Shown piece by piece: positions 45,431-57,410 of a DNA stretch of 64,000 nt; position 1 is the stretch's first letter, and the number at the start of each line of letters is the position of its first letter. The notes beneath the pieces are model-generated. The model had not been told where the DNA came from and searched no databases. It saw nothing but the letters and a program-made list of their open reading frames with translations. The stretch spans positions 2,163,501 to 2,227,500 of the forward strand of contig NC_134989.1 in the NCBI RefSeq assembly GCF_050947335.1. Direction: 5' to 3'. A program made the translations under genes and the position numbers. Origin of the DNA: Megachile rotundata. Lineage: Eukaryota > Arthropoda > Insecta > Hymenoptera > Megachilidae.

Positions 45431-48400
45431 GCGCGTAACAAATATGCTATTGTGTAATAGTTTTATATTATCAGATTCGATCAGATTTTAAATTAAAAAA
45501 TATAGATATCAATATTTGTCACAATTGGCAATCGAGTATTTGGTTTTCATAATACTTATCCAACTTTTATGTAATGATTTTTAGCGAACTTCGGGCCCAG
45601 GCTGATATAACAAAATATTATATTATATTATGTTTTATTTATATTTTTAACGAAATTGTTTATTTAATGTACTACGATTTAGTGCAGAGTGAGACGAGGT
45701 AACCAGTTTTTCCGAAAAATTTTAATAAATTTTATCTTACATTATTTTATTCTAATTAACATTCTTTTTATATCAAAAGTATCAATATAGAATTCATACA
45801 TATAGCTTTTTGATCAAACTTTAAACATTAAACTGATACAGCACTAATATGATACTAATATGGTAAGTATTATTTTGTGATACATACATAAACTAATTTC
45901 TTATTTTCAAATTCCACATTTCGTATGCACTGACTAAATATTTATGATAATTGGTTTCATTAGAAGGAAACCTTTTAAAAAGGTAAATGTCTCAATGGTC
46001 AAATGACTGAAAAAAGCAATTAAGATAATTGCAATTTCTTTTATAGTTAAACAATGTAAAATTATAACTAAATATATTTACCCGAAAGGGAAAAATTTCT
46101 ACTTTCCGATAAAATAATAAGAATTTATATTATTGGGAGAAAAAGTTTTAAATTTATGTGGGATCCTATTTGTTTGACTGAATCTTCCTAAAGGATATTT
46201 CTGGTTGAGGATCCTCGAAAATAAAATAAAATAAACCTAAAGATGAAGGTGAATAATCGACACACTGAATATGAATAATAAATGTATATATATATTTAAA
46301 AGAACAATTAACGTTGTGAATGCTTTGGATGCTGGACAAAGACTGTCCGTGCTACGCGCCCTGTTCGGCGTTCTTTCTCCCGTCGATCGTATTTTGTCTT
46401 AACATAATTTTTCCATTACACGTGTCGCACGCTTCACTCCCCACATTTATTAAACTTTGAAAATGTTCATATATCTCAGCAATTAACAATTTTCGTGGCA
46501 CGTCTTAAACATTACTTATTCCTGTCCCGAATATTAAAATGTATTCCTTCTCATTGTTTAGTACAAAATCAAAATAGCAACATTTTGTGAAAAGAAGACA
46601 TTTTATTTATAATAATTTCATTTAATCAATTACAATGGTTTTTTTCTGCTGAATTAATTTTAATACGTGAAACTGTTCACTGGCAGTTTGAAATGCCTGT
46701 TTTAAAGGCTTTTATTGCTGTGTAAATATCTTCTTATGTCTAATTTTTTTTTTTCTTTTGCTTTTCTTTGATGTTCTGAAGAGTTAATTAGTTTATAACA
46801 TAACAAAAACGGATTCGTTTAAACATTAGAACATTTATCTTAGATAAGAAAATCTTATGTAGTATCTGCACTCTCTTAATAGCACGTATAATGAAGAGAG
46901 TAATTAAAATTACTCCTGTATCTTGTCAGCAATATACAAACGACAATTATCTGCAAATGGAGCTTTCGATGTGCATCACATATCTATTCAACGTATTGAT
47001 GAAGCATCTAGATAACCGTTTGCAGATGATAGAGCAGTATATTCGCAATCTATTTATTCTCGATTAGTCAGATCGGCGGTAAGGACAGATATTCGTGTCA
47101 GGTTCAATCGATAAGCACCGAGATTCAGGTCCGTTAACAGTCAGTTAACTTTACATCTAAAATCCGTACTAGCCACGATCTTTGATAAGCATTTGCTTTC
47201 GTAAAGAGGATGGATAGCGAAGGAATAGACAATAAAGAACGACTCACTTTCTGCGCTTCAATGCAATAGAAAGCGTATTTCTCTCTAGTCTATCATTATC
47301 TGGATGTTTGCGTTATTACCAAATTGCAACATGCAACTATCATTCCCAAAAACGCCTAAATGTTTTCTATAGTGACGAATGTATAATAAATAGGAATATA
47401 CACCATTAGATATTTAACTGGCATTAACTATTTTTAAATTATAGATATACCTTTATACAGTACAACGAGATAAATGTTCAATTCTTGGAATACTCATTGT
47501 AACTATGAGGACATTTTCGAACAGAAAATTTCTCACAAAGTTTCTCTTGTTTTTCATCGACCGGATGCGGACCGATAATGCGTATAGCATTCTGAGAACA
47601 CCCCAACTGGACGCAATAACGGTTTTTGACATTTTTAAGATAAGTTATGATTTGGCGAATAATCTAAGTATGTTAATACATATAACATATTCCTTTCGCA
47701 GAATAAACGTGATCCCATGATTAAATTTTAAAACAATTCATTTCTCCGAAATGATAACCATGAACCAAACGCGCGCTCGTGTGGTCCGATAACGCCATGG
47801 GAATAAAAGAAAGTATTTGGCTTAAAAGAAAAGGATGGAGTTGGAAAGGGGAGGAAGAACACGCATGCATATACCATCCATTTGATTAGCGAATCACGGT
47901 ACTTTATGCATCAGCCTCACAGCCTAATTCGTTAGGCGCACGGAAACGCAATGTAAACAATTTCGGACTAGACGGACCATGGTCTTCTTCGAGCGTGGAA
48001 AGTTGCGATACTCTTCGACGCGCATTCAACAAAATACGGCAAAAGGGACGTTATCCTTATGTATAAAAATCATATAGCTAATCATTTTTTTTGTTTCTAT
48101 AATTTTAAATGTAACTGGTTTCATTTCCTACTGAATTAGCTTTGCATACATAGTTTATTTTAAATTAATAAAGTGCAACAGAATAAAAGGGTGAGTGCGC
48201 GCTCTTCCTCATCCGCTGGTATATGTAGACATGGTCATCACTGATTCAACTGACTTAATACTAATCTACAAAAAACAATCCTGATTTCATCAAATCTAAA
48301 CAAAATTTTAAATCGTATAAATTTTGACCAAATCGAAACTTAAATCATTTTGGTAAGACCTTTTCCTTCACGCCTCCAGCTATGTTCTAAATTTTATAAC

Positions 48401-49970
48401 AGTTACGTATTTCATTTATATTCTGTCAATTTGAACCTCTAAAACCGAACAATTGATTTGATTGTGCTATACATAGTTATACTCTTAGTCAGTAAAGTTA
48501 TACATATTTTAATTCATTAATAACCATGTTATAACACATCATGTTTTCTTTTCCTTTTTATGCAATATATTTTACAGTTTATAACAAAATTTCCTTTTCT
48601 TTTCTTTTAGTTAGCTTCTGTTTTGAACTATTTATTGGGCAATCTAATGAAAGGGCCCGTATGGGATTAGATTATACACGAACCCAGAAATAAAAAATAT
48701 ATTTAACCTGTTCCTGTACATCCAGTAGGTTTAGGGACGCGCGTTATATTAATATATTCGTTCGACTACACTTACACTATATACACATAACAGTCTTAGC
48801 ATTTAAATCTGTGTATACATGTTCATACTGACACATCAACAGAGCAGACGCGCGCCACACTTACAGGTACGCGTAAATAAATAGTAAATAAATAGTAAAT
48901 AAATAGGAATGTTAATAAGTACTGATATATGTTTTTTATATCATGTGTATATTAATAACATCGAACCAAATTGTACAGATTAAACGGCTTTTGAGCTGAA
49001 ACTCTCTCCTGCACAACCGTCCATAACATTTCGATTGTACTTAAATCCGGTGATAACTATATAACATCGTTTAAGTTATAAAGATAGAATGTTCTTATTT
49101 ATGTACTGTTTATTATGTATACTTATTTTATAGAGAACGGAAAATTTCACTATAACGATATGAGAAGAATTTTGCTTACTTTTCGACTTACTTATTATAG
49201 CTATAATATACGATGAGGAAAACACTAATTGAAATTAAATCTTTGAATTTGATCTATAAAGGCTACAATGAAGACAAAATGGCAACAGAGAACATTATTG
49301 CAATATTTCATTTAAGAAATCTTAATATGATTTTGAAGGAAAAAAGTGAAATACATTTTAAACGAAATTATCCAAAATTATAAATTGGATAATTTAAACA
49401 ATGAAAAATTATTACAACAATGTAACAGCGATATTTCTTTCAAGATTTATGTTAGAAAGAATTTGTAAAACGGAAAGTAAAAATTATTCTAAATACAGAA
49501 ATTAAAATTTGATGATCTAAGTAATCTCATGAATATATTAAAAATTAATCAAAACGTGTGAAACGCTTTTTTCTTTAAACTGGCGTGTGAATTAATCTTG
49601 GAACGTTGAAAATGTTCAAGTCGGAAACGATAAGAAGAATCTGGGTCGACGAGGAAGATTATTGGCGTCCAGAAAAGAGTTCATCGAAAGATGGATAGTT
49701 GATCTGAAATTTATTACATCGAACACGGGGTTCCATCCATACTGGTTACTGTCGAATCAACAAAATCAGAAGGTTGTTCGCAATTTGCTCATAAAATTGT
49801 TTGATCGAATGATTAATTTTTAAAATCGCTTGACCCTTTGTGATTTTGATATTACCATCAAGGGGATAGGTAAAATAGGACAAAATTGCACCAAAAAGGA
49901 CATACCAAAGTAGAATTATCTATTCCTTTAATAACTGTTTAACACTCTAATAATTGTTTATCTATTTACG
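45431..49970. other. AT-rich DNA without recognised gene
   Basis: No exon, RNA gene or element ends found on either strand. A GC-richer interval at 47760-48060 and a short 11-bp tandem repeat (48874-48906) are the only local departures. Confidence 0.5.
48874..48906. repeat. 11-bp tandem repeat, 3 units
   Basis: TAAATAAATAG three times in a row. Confidence 0.95.
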
Positions 49971-49974
49971 ATGG

Positions 49975-50289
49975 TGTAAAAGAATACTGTATTGCGCATT
50001 AGATCGTTACATTGTATGTAATATATGTTGTGCATTGTATATATGTGTTATGGCGTGATCGGTGGCGGGCATCGAGGCCAACCGAAATTCCGAGCGACGA
50101 TCGGCAGTTGTCATTGACGTTGTCGGTGGCAATAACGGTGAGAAAAAAGACATTCGATAAAAACGTGTTACGACGTGCACATCGTGCACATTGCCTTCCG
50201 TTACTTTTTATTTATTAAAATATATATACAGTTATTAACCATCTATAACGAGTAACGCCTTTTTTATTCATCCTGACAAGACTATTACA
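49975..50289 (+). repeat. 5' LTR (315 bp)
   Basis: Begins TGT and ends ACA. The GC-richer middle (GATCGGTGGCGGGCATCG) lies between AT-rich ends. The TATATATA run near 50220 and the T-rich CTTTTTTATTC near 50259 are candidate promoter and processing signals, but I cannot place R and U5 borders. Confidence 0.95.
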
Positions 50290-50292
50290 ATT

Positions 50293-50305
50293 TCAGAAGT
50301 GGGAT
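50293..50305 (+). other. primer-binding site, probably tRNA-Leu
   Basis: TCAGAAGTGGGAT, four bases after the 5' LTR, equals the complement of the conserved 3' arm of insect-type tRNA-Leu (inferred from memory of tRNA sequences). The usual TGG that pairs with the CCA end is not found at the expected place, so priming may use only the arm. Confidence 0.5.
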
Positions 50306-50437
50306 CGTGCTCGTATAGAACTTCCGTGTGTGGTTAATATATGTATATGTGTATATAAAGTTTATTGTTTGTTGAATCGAGTTATTTGTGACGATAATTA
50401 ATAGTGTGGATTGTGCTGGTGTAAAGTGATCGACAAA

Positions 50438-53400
50438 ATGGTGAATCCCAACGATTTAAAAGTGGTACAGTTGAAGAAGGTATTGCTTAAGCGGGGATTA
50501 TCCACTTCCGGAGCAAAAGTTGAACTAATTAATAGATTGCACCAAGCAGATCCGAGTGGCGATTGGATAAAAGACGCTAGTTTATTGCCGGTTGAAGACA
50601 TAGGACAAACCGAAATTATGGAAGATGATGTAGTAAACGCGTCTGCGTGCGAGAGTCACAATCCTCGCGAGAGTAATGAAAGAATATCCGAAGAAAATCT
50701 TCTTTTACGGGAGCTTAGATTGTTGCGACGTGAAAATGAACTTTTGAGAGGTTCGCCAAGGTCTACTACTTCCGCAACAGAGACAAAAATCAGCATAAAA
50801 GCTGTTAGTGATTTATTAAGTGACTTTGACGGCCTCAGCGAACTTTTCTGTAATTGGGAAAGGCAAGTTAGACTATTGTGTACAGCCTACAATCTTGAAG
50901 ATAGTGCGGCGAAAATTTTGATCGGTACAAGACTGAAAGGGCAAGCTCTAAAATGGTTCCATTCGCGGCCAGAGCACATCGAGATGGATACTAATAAATT
51001 GCTGGAGGAGATGAAGAAGATGTTCGGAAGACGGGAAAGCAAATTAGTGCTAAGAAAAAAATTCGAAGACAGAGTTTGGAAGCCAAATGAACTTTTCAGT
51101 GTTTATTATCACGAGAAAATTATTCTCGGTAACCATGTGCCCGTTTCTGAAGAGGAAATGGTTGACTATCTAGTGGAAGGGATACCGGATAGGCAACTCC
51201 GAAACCAAGCCAGGATCCAGAATTTTCCATCAGCGCAGGACTTATTGGCGGCATTTGAAGTCATAACATTAACAGATGGAAGAAATCGGCTGCCTCGTGA
51301 GCCGGCGTCGGCGAGCAAAGCGGAAACGAAGGAGAGCAGACCGTCGTTCACGCCGAGCAGGAGCAGTTTTCCTCGGGAGGACAACACGTGGCAGACAAAG
51401 CCGAGGTGCTACAATTGCAGCAGGTACGGGCATTTATCCAAGGACTGCAGAGAACCCCGAAGAGAGAAAGGTTCGTGTTTTCGATGTGGTGAAATGGGAC
51501 ATACGTACAATGAATGCAAAGGTAAATCCGAACATAAACAAGTAGCTTGTGTGGACAGTATTCGTAAGTCGAGCGATGACGAATTTATGAAAACCGCTAT
51601 TTTTGAATTAGGAGATTCGAGAATGCAATCTGTAGTACAGTTAGATAGTCGTATTGATACCGGCAGTCCGATTAGTTTTATTAAAGATACATTTGTTCCG
51701 CGATATTTGATAAATGTTACAGATATTACGAATAAGACGTTTTGCGGGCTTAACGGTAGTAAATTAGAAATAGCCGGGATCGTAACGGCGAATATTAAAC
51801 TTGGTGCAAATAGGCAAGACGGAGTAAATTTATATGTCGTACCGGAAAATACTATGGCGGCTTCAGTAGTGTTGGGCAGGGATGTTATTAAAAAATTCGA
51901 TTTAAAATTGACGGTACCTTCGGCAGGCGGGGTGGATGAGATAATTTCCGAAATTTTAAATATTGATACGCAAGAAACTCTTACGGAGAATACTGACACT
52001 TTATTGATAAATTCGGCTGCATTACAAATTGACCAGTTACGTTTGAAAAATCTATTTACGGCAGAATACGTACAACCTAAACGTCCTGAAGAAGTGAAAG
52101 TCAAAACTGAGCTAAAATTAGTAGTAAAAGATCTAAAGCCATTTAGTTTTTCTCCTCGTAGATTATCATATGCCGAAAGAAATAGTTTACGTGCAATTTT
52201 GGATAAATTATTGGCAGAAGGGGTGATTCGCGTGAGTGAATCGGAATATGTATCACCCATTGTACTAGTAAAGAAGAAAAATGGTGAATTTAGAATGTGC
52301 ATTGATTATCGTAAATTGAATAAACATCTTGCTCGAGATAATTATCCGATTCCACTTATTGAGGATCAGCTGAGTGTCTTAAAGGGAAAGAGGTATTTTA
52401 GTTTGCTTGATTTGAAGGATGGATTTCACCATATACCAATTGCCGAAGAGTCCGTCAAATATACCTCATTTATTACTCCGTTTGGCCAATTTGAATTTAC
52501 GAAAATGCCTTTTGGGTTGAAACCGGCACCGACAAAATTTCAGAGATACGTGAGCGAAGTACTCGATGAATTAATTCGAGCCGGTGATGTAGTGGTGTAT
52601 ATAGACGACTTCCTTATCGCGACGCAGACTTTGGAGCATCATTTTGTTATTTTAAAGCATGTGTTTAAACTATTAGTAGAAAATAAGCTTAAGTTAAGAA
52701 TTGATAAATGTAAGTTTTTATTTACCGAGATTGAATATTTAGGTTACTTGATTAATGAGAAGGGAATTAAACCCACCGATAAGGGTATTGACGCAGTGCT
52801 GAGATTTCCGATGCCTAAAGTTACTCGCGATGTACAGAGTTTTCTTGGTTTGTGCTCGTATTTTCGAAAATTCATAGAAGGTTTTTCAGTAATAGCAAAA
52901 CCGTTGTACGATTTGTTAAAAAAGGATGTCAAGTTTAAATTTACGGAGGTAGAACTTCGGGCATTCGAGACTTTGAAATCGAGGTTAGTCGCAGCTCCAA
53001 TTTTGGCAATCTACGATCCGCGTGATTTGACGGAATTGCATTGCGATGCTAGCGCATTGGGTTTTGGCGCGGTACTTATGCAAAGAAAAAATGACTTAAA
53101 ATTGCATCCTGTATTTTATTTCTCTAAGCGAACGACCGAGGTAGAGAGTAAATATCACAGTTTTGAGCTTGAAACTTTAGCCATCGTATACGCACTCAAA
53201 CGGTTTCGAATATATTTACAAGGAATTCAATTCAAAATAGTTACCGATTGTAATTCACTAAAGTTAACGCTACAGAAAAAAGATATTAATCCGAGAATTG
53301 CAAGATGGGCGTTGGAATTGGCTACTTACGATTATACGGTAGAGCACAGACCAGGAGAGAAAATGAAACATGTAGATGCATTGAGTAGATCGGTTGGAAT

Positions 53401-54661
53401 TTTAATTGTAGAGGATAATTCGTTTGAGCATAAATTAGCTATTTGTCAGGCCCGGGATAAAAAAATAAAAGAGTTAATGGATAAATTGAGCAAGAATGAA
53501 AATTCGTTTTACGAAATGAGACACGGATTAGTGTATCGGAAAAAAGATGCGGCATTACTTTTTTATGTACCGGAGGAAATGGAGAAAAGTGTCATGTTTC
53601 GATATCATGATGAAATGGGTCATTTGGGGGTGGAGAAAACACAAGACACAATATTTAAAAATTATTGGTTTCCTAATGCGAAACAAAAAATCCAAGATCA
53701 CATAAGAAATTGCATGAAGTGTGTTGTGTATTCTCCAACAGCGGGCAAAACCGAAGCTGTGTTGCATGCAATACCGAAGGAGGACATTCCGTTTGTTACT
53801 TTGCACATCGATCATTTTGGCCCAGTCGATAAGCGACACTTGATAAAGCGATACGTATTTCTTGTAGTTGATGCGTTCACCAAGTTTGTAAAGTTGTATG
53901 CGACGAAAACAACTGCTACTTCCGAAGCGGTAAAGTGTCTTTCTGATTATTTTAATAATTATAGTAAACCGAAATATATTGTGTCGGACCGTGGGTCGTG
54001 TTTTACATCTCAGGAATTTAATGATTTTTTGAACGAGTGTAATGTCAAACATGTATTAGTAGCGACGGGTTCACCACAAGCAAACGGGCAAGTGGAAAGA
54101 TTTAACCGAACAATAGCACCTATGTTGAGTAAATTGACTGATAACGACACTGGGAAATACTGGTACAAAATACTATCAGATGTTGAATATTGTATTAATA
54201 ATACTGTTTGTAAATCTACGGGCGAAACCCCAAGCAAATTGTTATTCGGCATATCTCAGCGCGGTAGAATTGACGATGAAATTAAAGATTATTTAGACAA
54301 GTTCGAGATTGATAAAAATAGGGATTTTGAAGACGTAAGAAGCAAAGCGGCTCATAAAATTACTGCGTCACAAAATTATAATATACAGTATTTTAACAAG
54401 AGGCATAAAAGTCCTCATGAGTATCGTGAGGGTGATTATGTAATGTTGCGCAATTTTGACACTACTGCGGGGGCATCAAAGAAATTGATTCCGCAATTTA
54501 AAGGCCCGTACGTTGTTACGAAAAAACTTAGAAACGATAGATATGTTGTGGCAGATATAGACGGTTTTCAAAATACACAGAAAAAATATCAAGGTGTATG
54601 GGAACCTAAAAACATGCGACCGTGGATAAATGTAAATATGTCAAATAATGTTAGTAATTAG
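50438..54661 (+). CDS. gag-pol polyprotein of a Ty3/gypsy retrotransposon
   Basis: 1407 codons. The ATG at 50438 (MVNPNDLK) is the first in frame; an upstream in-frame TTG is not needed. Domains in order: a SAP-like DNA-binding motif (residues about 6-40, LKKVLLKRGLSTSGAKVELI); a short coiled coil; a gag capsid region (about 100-260); two CCHC zinc knuckles at 324-337 (CYNCSRYGHLSKDC) and 347-360 (CFRCGEMGHTYNEC); an aspartic protease with DTG at 407-409; reverse transcriptase with CIDYRKLNK near 621 and YIDD at 721-724; RNase H with HCDAS around D870; an integrase with HHCC zinc finger (H1057, H1062, then NCMKC) and catalytic D1125, D1184 and E1220 (35 residues between the last two). Gag and pol are in one frame with no shift. 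No residue expected for catalysis is missing. Confidence 0.97.
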   Translation: MVNPNDLKVVQLKKVLLKRGLSTSGAKVELINRLHQADPSGDWIKDASLLPVEDIGQTEIMEDDVVNASACESHNPRESNERISEENLLLRELRLLRRENELLRGSPRSTTSATETKISIKAVSDLLSDFDGLSELFCNWERQVRLLCTAYNLEDSAAKILIGTRLKGQALKWFHSRPEHIEMDTNKLLEEMKKMFGRRESKLVLRKKFEDRVWKPNELFSVYYHEKIILGNHVPVSEEEMVDYLVEGIPDRQLRNQARIQNFPSAQDLLAAFEVITLTDGRNRLPREPASASKAETKESRPSFTPSRSSFPREDNTWQTKPRCYNCSRYGHLSKDCREPRREKGSCFRCGEMGHTYNECKGKSEHKQVACVDSIRKSSDDEFMKTAIFELGDSRMQSVVQLDSRIDTGSPISFIKDTFVPRYLINVTDITNKTFCGLNGSKLEIAGIVTANIKLGANRQDGVNLYVVPENTMAASVVLGRDVIKKFDLKLTVPSAGGVDEIISEILNIDTQETLTENTDTLLINSAALQIDQLRLKNLFTAEYVQPKRPEEVKVKTELKLVVKDLKPFSFSPRRLSYAERNSLRAILDKLLAEGVIRVSESEYVSPIVLVKKKNGEFRMCIDYRKLNKHLARDNYPIPLIEDQLSVLKGKRYFSLLDLKDGFHHIPIAEESVKYTSFITPFGQFEFTKMPFGLKPAPTKFQRYVSEVLDELIRAGDVVVYIDDFLIATQTLEHHFVILKHVFKLLVENKLKLRIDKCKFLFTEIEYLGYLINEKGIKPTDKGIDAVLRFPMPKVTRDVQSFLGLCSYFRKFIEGFSVIAKPLYDLLKKDVKFKFTEVELRAFETLKSRLVAAPILAIYDPRDLTELHCDASALGFGAVLMQRKNDLKLHPVFYFSKRTTEVESKYHSFELETLAIVYALKRFRIYLQGIQFKIVTDCNSLKLTLQKKDINPRIARWALELATYDYTVEHRPGEKMKHVDALSRSVGILIVEDNSFEHKLAICQARDKKIKELMDKLSKNENSFYEMRHGLVYRKKDAALLFYVPEEMEKSVMFRYHDEMGHLGVEKTQDTIFKNYWFPNAKQKIQDHIRNCMKCVVYSPTAGKTEAVLHAIPKEDIPFVTLHIDHFGPVDKRHLIKRYVFLVVDAFTKFVKLYATKTTATSEAVKCLSDYFNNYSKPKYIVSDRGSCFTSQEFNDFLNECNVKHVLVATGSPQANGQVERFNRTIAPMLSKLTDNDTGKYWYKILSDVEYCINNTVCKSTGETPSKLLFGISQRGRIDDEIKDYLDKFEIDKNRDFEDVRSKAAHKITASQNYNIQYFNKRHKSPHEYREGDYVMLRNFDTTAGASKKLIPQFKGPYVVTKKLRNDRYVVADIDGFQNTQKKYQGVWEPKNMRPWINVNMSNNVSN

Positions 54662-54763
54662 AATTAGATTAATGCATGTGTTTATATAATTTCGTTTAAT
54701 GTTAAGGTTCTTCTTTTTAGTGTAGCGTAGCCCGAGGACGGTCTATCATCAGGATGGCCGAAC
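54662..54763 (+). other. 3' untranslated leader and polypurine region of the retrotransposon
   Basis: It contains CCCGAGGACGG and AGGATGGCCGAAC just before the 3' LTR. A long uninterrupted purine run, expected as the plus-strand primer, is absent; the best candidates are the short GAGGA and AGGA words. Confidence 0.5.
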
Positions 54764-55078
54764 TGTAAAAGAATACTGTATTGCGCATTAGATCGTTACA
54801 TTGTATGTAATATATGTTGTGCATTGTATATATGTGTTATGGCGTGATCGGTGGCGGGCATCGAGGCCAACCGAAATTCCGAGCGACGATCGGCAGTTGT
54901 CATTGACGTTGTCGGTGGCAATAACGGTGAGAAAAAAGACATTCGATAAAAACGTGTTACGACGTGCACATCGTGCACATTGCCTTCCGTTACTTTTTAT
55001 TTATTAAAATATATATACAGTTATTAACCATCTATAACGAGTAACGCCTTTTTTATTCATCCTGACAAGACTATTACA
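54764..55078 (+). repeat. 3' LTR (315 bp)
   Basis: Appears identical to the 5' LTR along its whole length, followed by the target duplicate ATGG at 55079-55082. Confidence 0.95.
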
Positions 55079-55082
55079 ATGG

Positions 55083-55830
55083 TGATAACGAGTGTATCTT
55101 TTAGCGCTGTTGAAAAATGTAGCGTTAACATTTTTGAGATAATAATTTCAAATGTAAATTTAAGAAATATGTATATACATATATTAAGAAAATATTTTAG
55201 ACAAAATACAACTGTTCCGTACGACGGTACAACTGGGTGAGGATTTCGAAAGTTTATTTATGATCGGACCGTTAGGCAGCCGTTTTTGAGTTAGAATATT
55301 TCGGGTTTTTTCTAGTTGTTAATTTTACTACATGTCTTGCCATAAATTTAGAGTTAATTTTCGCTTCATCCTCAACGGTCACTTTCCGATCATAAACACG
55401 GTTTTTTCCGAAGGGTACTTTAGAAACGGTCACGCACGGACCTAACGGAAACTTATGGTCGCCAAATGTACCTAGAAGAAAAAATCGCGGCATTGCCGGA
55501 CGTTCGGGGTCCTCCCGCCAACTCACCGGATTCCCCACCCTTCCTAGACGAAGACGCTCTAAGGGAGCTATGAAGGGTGGGCCCAATCCCAAAGGACACG
55601 CTGATTGGAATTTCCTAAAAAAGGCGAAAAACCAATCAGCGTACGACCTCTGACTCCATCGTCGACGTCGGAGTCAAGACGACAGCGAGTCGTCAGATTC
55701 ACTTACACATTATTGAGAGAAACATCTCACCTATTCGCTTTGCAGTCGTTGCAACATTACAAACCTCCAACAGTCGGGAGAACTTGAACCATTGCTTGTA
55801 ATATTTAGTGTTAGAAGCAAATCGCGTTGC
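55083..55830. other. CpG-rich island with inverted CCAAT boxes
   Basis: The island contains CGCTGATTGG at 55599-55608 and its exact inverted copy CCAATCAGCG at 55632-55641. To the left a 106-codon minus-strand frame (55272-55592) opens without an ATG start and shows no known domain. To the right is a shorter plus-strand frame, also without ATG. The layout resembles a divergent promoter or an LTR, but no gene is supported. Confidence 0.4.
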
Positions 55831-57278
55831 GGTATCTTTTAACTTCAAATTTTATCGTGACGTAGTAGCGATACATTCGGCACGCTACAACAACGATAAC
55901 AATTTATAACTATCACTATGCTTCAAAATAATTTGATGTTCTTATATGTGATATTTATGTGGAAATATTAAGTTGTCTGTTTTTGCATTGATTGAGTTTT
56001 TACGGGGTAAATTGATATTGTTGTAATACTTTGCTATAACCAACGAAAAATGGGATTCAATGACTAATAGTGACATGATCTATAATTTTCTTTGTACTAT
56101 AAACTCAGATATAATTGAGTGCAATTACATAACATACTTTTAATAGCATTATCTTACCTGATTTTACGGTTTAAGTGCAATTCAAACTATGTAATCTCAT
56201 TATAAATCATTGAATTACTCTTTTTATCAACTACAGGGCAGTATTAAAAAAATACATTAATCTCGAATAAATCCAATCAAAATAAATGCAATTATCTTGA
56301 TATTTTAAAGAATATCGGAAATATAACAAAAATTAAAAAAATACGTGTTATAATTTTTATCAAATGTAACATAAATAATTTGAAACATTTTTTGACACAA
56401 CCAATTAGTAACAAGTTATCTTTGTTACTACATTATCGATTGATCTCTTAAGCTAAAATGTATCAAATTTGTTCTGCAAATAACTACAAGTCGATAACAA
56501 ATAAAAAAGCACATAACTTTGCTGTTTTAGTATATTTTTCGTTAAAACTATACCTTGAAATCATTAAAATATGTAGTGTACTCGTATCCTTAATACATCC
56601 ATACATTCATTCGATCTTTAAAAGAAGCAACGTGAACTTTGTATTAAATTAATTTTCAACATTAACTCGGAAGTCTTATTATATGTTAAATTCAATCATT
56701 AAAGACGAGGCTGTTATTAATTGTCTGTATGAGAGAGATATTTGACCGCACCTATCAATACGAATCGCGAACAGATTTGTTACAATTTATTCCAACAGTA
56801 GGCAGACTAAGCACCCGCCATACAGTTTCTTGAACAAAATTCAGCATTCGACAAATTAATTATTTTGAAATTTGAGAATTCAGATATTTGAAAACTTAAA
56901 AATTTGAAAATGCGATAATTCTGCAATGTGGATGTTATATCCCCACCGATGTAGGAGATGGAAATACAACCGTGAGAAAAAAGCTTGGGTCCTAGTCCCG
57001 ATTACAAGAGGTGCAAAGGAAATTAACTTGATTTGTGCTGATTAGATGAGTATAAAAACGTATATTTAACGAACTGACTGCAGTGGAGTAATTAACGAGA
57101 GTGTCACCTCTTCGTTCGATCTTGATCAGGGTTAGGAGTTTTGGCCTGAAGAGAAGGGAGATTCCTGGTAGGTAAGCAGAAAAGGACAGTCGGACTGTGG
57201 GAATAGGTTTGTGCTATTCTTGCATATTCTTATCATAAAGTTACACTTATGCTATTTGCTTATAATGAGATGATTACA

Positions 57279-57338
57279 GTAATAATAATAGTAGTACGCA
57301 TAATAATAATAATAATGATGATGATAATAATAATAATT
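57279..57338. repeat. AAT/ATG trinucleotide repeat
   Basis: Interrupted AAT repeats with a GATGATGAT segment. Confidence 0.9.
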
Positions 57339-57386
57339 GTTGGATATGGTCAAATTTGCGTTTAATCTCCTTTGTTCGCAGTTTAC

Positions 57387-57410
57387 TGTGTGTGTGTGTG
57401 TGTGTGTGTG
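57387..57410. repeat. (TG)12 microsatellite
   Basis: Perfect TG dinucleotide run followed by GAGGGGG. Confidence 0.95.

Larger units (their letters stand above)
49975..55078 (+). mobile_element. complete Ty3/gypsy LTR retrotransposon (5.1 kb)
   Basis: It is bounded by two 315-bp LTRs that look identical base for base, each starting TGTAAAAG and ending CTATTACA, and flanked by the 4-bp direct repeat ATGG (49971-49974 and 55079-55082). Between them are a primer-binding region, one uninterrupted gag-pol frame and a short 3' leader. The enzyme order is protease, reverse transcriptase, RNase H, integrase, as in Ty3/gypsy. There is no envelope frame. Identical LTRs and an open frame indicate a recent, possibly still competent insertion. 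Confidence 0.97.

Noticed and set aside
51409..52302. 297-codon minus-strand frame
   Set aside because: Antisense shadow of the retrotransposon gag-pol gene.
55272..55592. 106-codon minus-strand frame in the CpG island
   Set aside because: There is no ATG at its start, no domain and no splice signal, so it was described only as part of the island.
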